Positions 6,395 to 7,250 of a stretch of DNA of 7,250 nucleotides are shown piece by piece (positions within the stretch are counted from its first letter, which is position 1; each line of letters begins with the position of its first letter). The notes below the pieces were generated by a model. That model was not told the origin of the DNA and did not search any database. It saw only the letters and a program-made list of their open reading frames with translations. A program made the translations under genes and the position numbers. The DNA comes from Balneolales bacterium (GTDB lineage Bacteria > Bacteroidota > Rhodothermia > Balneolales > Natronogracilivirgulaceae). The stretch covers positions 1 through 7,250 of the forward strand of contig SLHZ01000123.1 of the NCBI GenBank assembly GCA_007135895.1, given 5' to 3'.

Positions 6395-6425
6395 TTTTAC
6401 GATCAATTAAGGAAAAAGAACTACC

Positions 6426-7250
6426 ATGCGTCACTTAGTCAAAGGCAGAAAACTGGGCCGCACCGCAGCGCACAGAAAAGCAACTCTCATGGCACTGTCC
6501 GTGGCACTGATCAAACATGAGCGAATTGTAACTACCATGGCGAAAGCCAAGGCGCTGAGAAGCTATGTTGAGCCCATACTCACACGGGCAAAAGAAGACT
6601 CCACGCATAATCGAAGCCACGTGTTTCGGCGTTTGCGGGATAATAAAGCCACGACCCGCCTCTTTGATGAAATAGCCCCGATGATTGAGGACCGCCAGGG
6701 CGGATATACAAGAATCGTGAAACTTGGAGCAAGGGCAGGTGATGGTGCCGAACAGGCCATTATCGAGCTGGTGGATTTCAACGAAAGCAAACCGGAAACA
6801 CCCGGTCGTAAAAAGAGAAGAACCCGCCGGGGCAAAGCCGGTTCCGGAAAAACGGAGCAGGTCGCCAAATCAGCCAAAGCCACAGCAAAACCCGCAAAGA
6901 AAACCCCGTCAGAGGAGATTAAGCCCGAAGAAGCGGCCGAGATCAAAGAGAAAGCCGAAGAAGCGGCTTTGCAGGAAGTTTCGGTTGAGGACACCAGTAC
7001 TGAGGCATCAACGGAGGATATCGCGGAGAAGGATACTGTGATTGAGCAAGTTGAGCAGGAAGATGTTGATGCGCAAGGTGACAAGGAGAAGGAAAGCGAA
7101 GGAAAAGAAGCTGCCGATGAAATGCTCCCTGAGGCTGAAGAGGTAGAAAAGGCATCAGAAGCGAAAGAGGCGACCGAGTCGAAAGAGACGACCGAAGCGA
7201 AAGAGACGACCGAAGCGAAAGAGACGAGTAAAAAGAAAGAGGCGATAGAA
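6426..7250 (+). CDS. rplQ: 50S ribosomal protein L17 (bL17) with long acidic tail, incomplete at the window edge
   Basis: L17 binds 23S rRNA on the bottom of the 50S subunit close to the nascent-chain exit. The reading frame opens with ATG at 6426 and stays open for 275 codons to the last base, so the stop is outside the window. Residues 1-118 are a complete L17 core: 'MRHLVKGRKLGRTAAHRKAT', 'VTTMAKAKALRSYVEPILTR' (35-54), 'RDNKATTRLFDEI' and 'GGYTRIVKLGARAGDGAEQA' (92-111). A basic linker (about 122-160, K/R/P/A/T-rich) follows, then a low-complexity E/K/A/T segment (about 162-275) that should be disordered. This far exceeds the roughly 120-130 residues of a minimal L17. A weak AAGGA (6409-6413) lies 12 bases before the start. 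The tail contains in-frame nucleotide repeats, which suggests growth by repeat expansion. Confidence 0.93.
   Translation, partial: MRHLVKGRKLGRTAAHRKATLMALSVALIKHERIVTTMAKAKALRSYVEPILTRAKEDSTHNRSHVFRRLRDNKATTRLFDEIAPMIEDRQGGYTRIVKLGARAGDGAEQAIIELVDFNESKPETPGRKKRRTRRGKAGSGKTEQVAKSAKATAKPAKKTPSEEIKPEEAAEIKEKAEEAALQEVSVEDTSTEASTEDIAEKDTVIEQVEQEDVDAQGDKEKESEGKEAADEMLPEAEEVEKASEAKEATESKETTEAKETTEAKETSKKKEAIE
6925..6967 (+). repeat. 13-base direct repeat inside the rplQ tail
   Basis: CCGAAGAAGCGGC occurs at 6925-6937 and again at 6955-6967, exactly 30 bases (10 codons) apart and in the same codon phase. Both copies encode a Glu-Glu-Ala-Ala stretch. This fits a small internal duplication within the low-complexity extension; the sequence between and after the copies has diverged. 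Confidence 0.6.
7158..7247 (+). repeat. 18-base tandem repeat in the rplQ tail (Glu-Ala-Lys-Glu-Thr-Thr units)
   Basis: Five consecutive 18-base units with consensus GAAGCGAAAGAGACGACC run in frame at 7158-7175, 7176-7193, 7194-7211, 7212-7229 and 7230-7247. The first four differ from the consensus by at most a few bases and encode EAKEAT, ESKETT, EAKETT and EAKETS; the fifth is degenerate (KKKEAI). Such an array can gain or lose units by slippage without breaking the frame. It may continue beyond the window. Confidence 0.85.

Noticed and set aside
6724..7041. Second + strand frame of 105 codons (basic, Lys/Arg/Pro-rich) inside rplQ.
   Set aside because: It is an out-of-phase reading of the low-complexity L17 extension, and the in-phase L17 frame is continuous from a conserved core, so this is not a frameshifted gene end.
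6563..7084. Antisense frame of 173 codons rich in Ser/Ala opposite the rplQ tail.
   Set aside because: Its composition is what GAA/AAA/GCC-rich sense codons give when read backwards; no motif and no leader.

Overview
The window is one uninterrupted block of the bacterial ribosomal-protein 'spc-alpha' cluster, with every gene on the + strand. The order is rplR (L18), rpsE (S5), rplO (L15), secY, map (methionine aminopeptidase), infA (IF-1), rpmJ (L36), rpsM (S13), rpsK (S11), rpsD (S4), rpoA (RNA polymerase alpha) and rplQ (L17). Spacers run from an 8-base overlap to 45 bases. No stretch over 100 bases lacks a gene, and I see no internal terminator, tRNA, CRISPR array or mobile element.

Organism: map directly after secY without adk, rpmJ between infA and rpsM, few clear Shine-Dalgarno sites, a cysteine-free L36, a zinc-free S4 and an L17 with a long charged tail together point to the Bacteroidota/Rhodothermota/Balneolota (FCB) side of the tree. 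Base composition is roughly balanced by eye. I lean towards a Balneolia/Rhodothermia-like organism, but that placement is inference from memory of protein style and cannot be proven here.

Layout: bases 1-31 are the end of the upstream region (probably just past rplF) with a good ribosome binding site. Bases 32-1432 hold large- and small-subunit proteins, and the place usually taken by rpmD (L30) is empty. Bases 1458-2762 encode the SecY translocon channel. Bases 2781-3925 hold map, infA and rpmJ, tightly packed. Bases 3940-6394 are the alpha-operon core. Bases 6426-7250 are rplQ, still open at the window edge.

Function: the products build the ribosome (5S rRNA binding, decoding centre, 30S head and body, 50S exit-tunnel rim), start translation (IF-1), trim nascent N-termini (MetAP), export proteins (SecY) and transcribe genes (alpha subunit). 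Close packing and start/stop overlaps imply co-transcription and translational coupling.

The region is mostly ordinary housekeeping and I do not see a new defence or mobile system. The points worth a second look are the more than 150-residue acidic, repeat-containing tail on L17 (unfinished at the edge), the absence of rpmD, a fully zinc-ligand-free L36, and short 5-6-codon reading frames that each end in an ATGA overlap with the start of rplR, rplO or secY.
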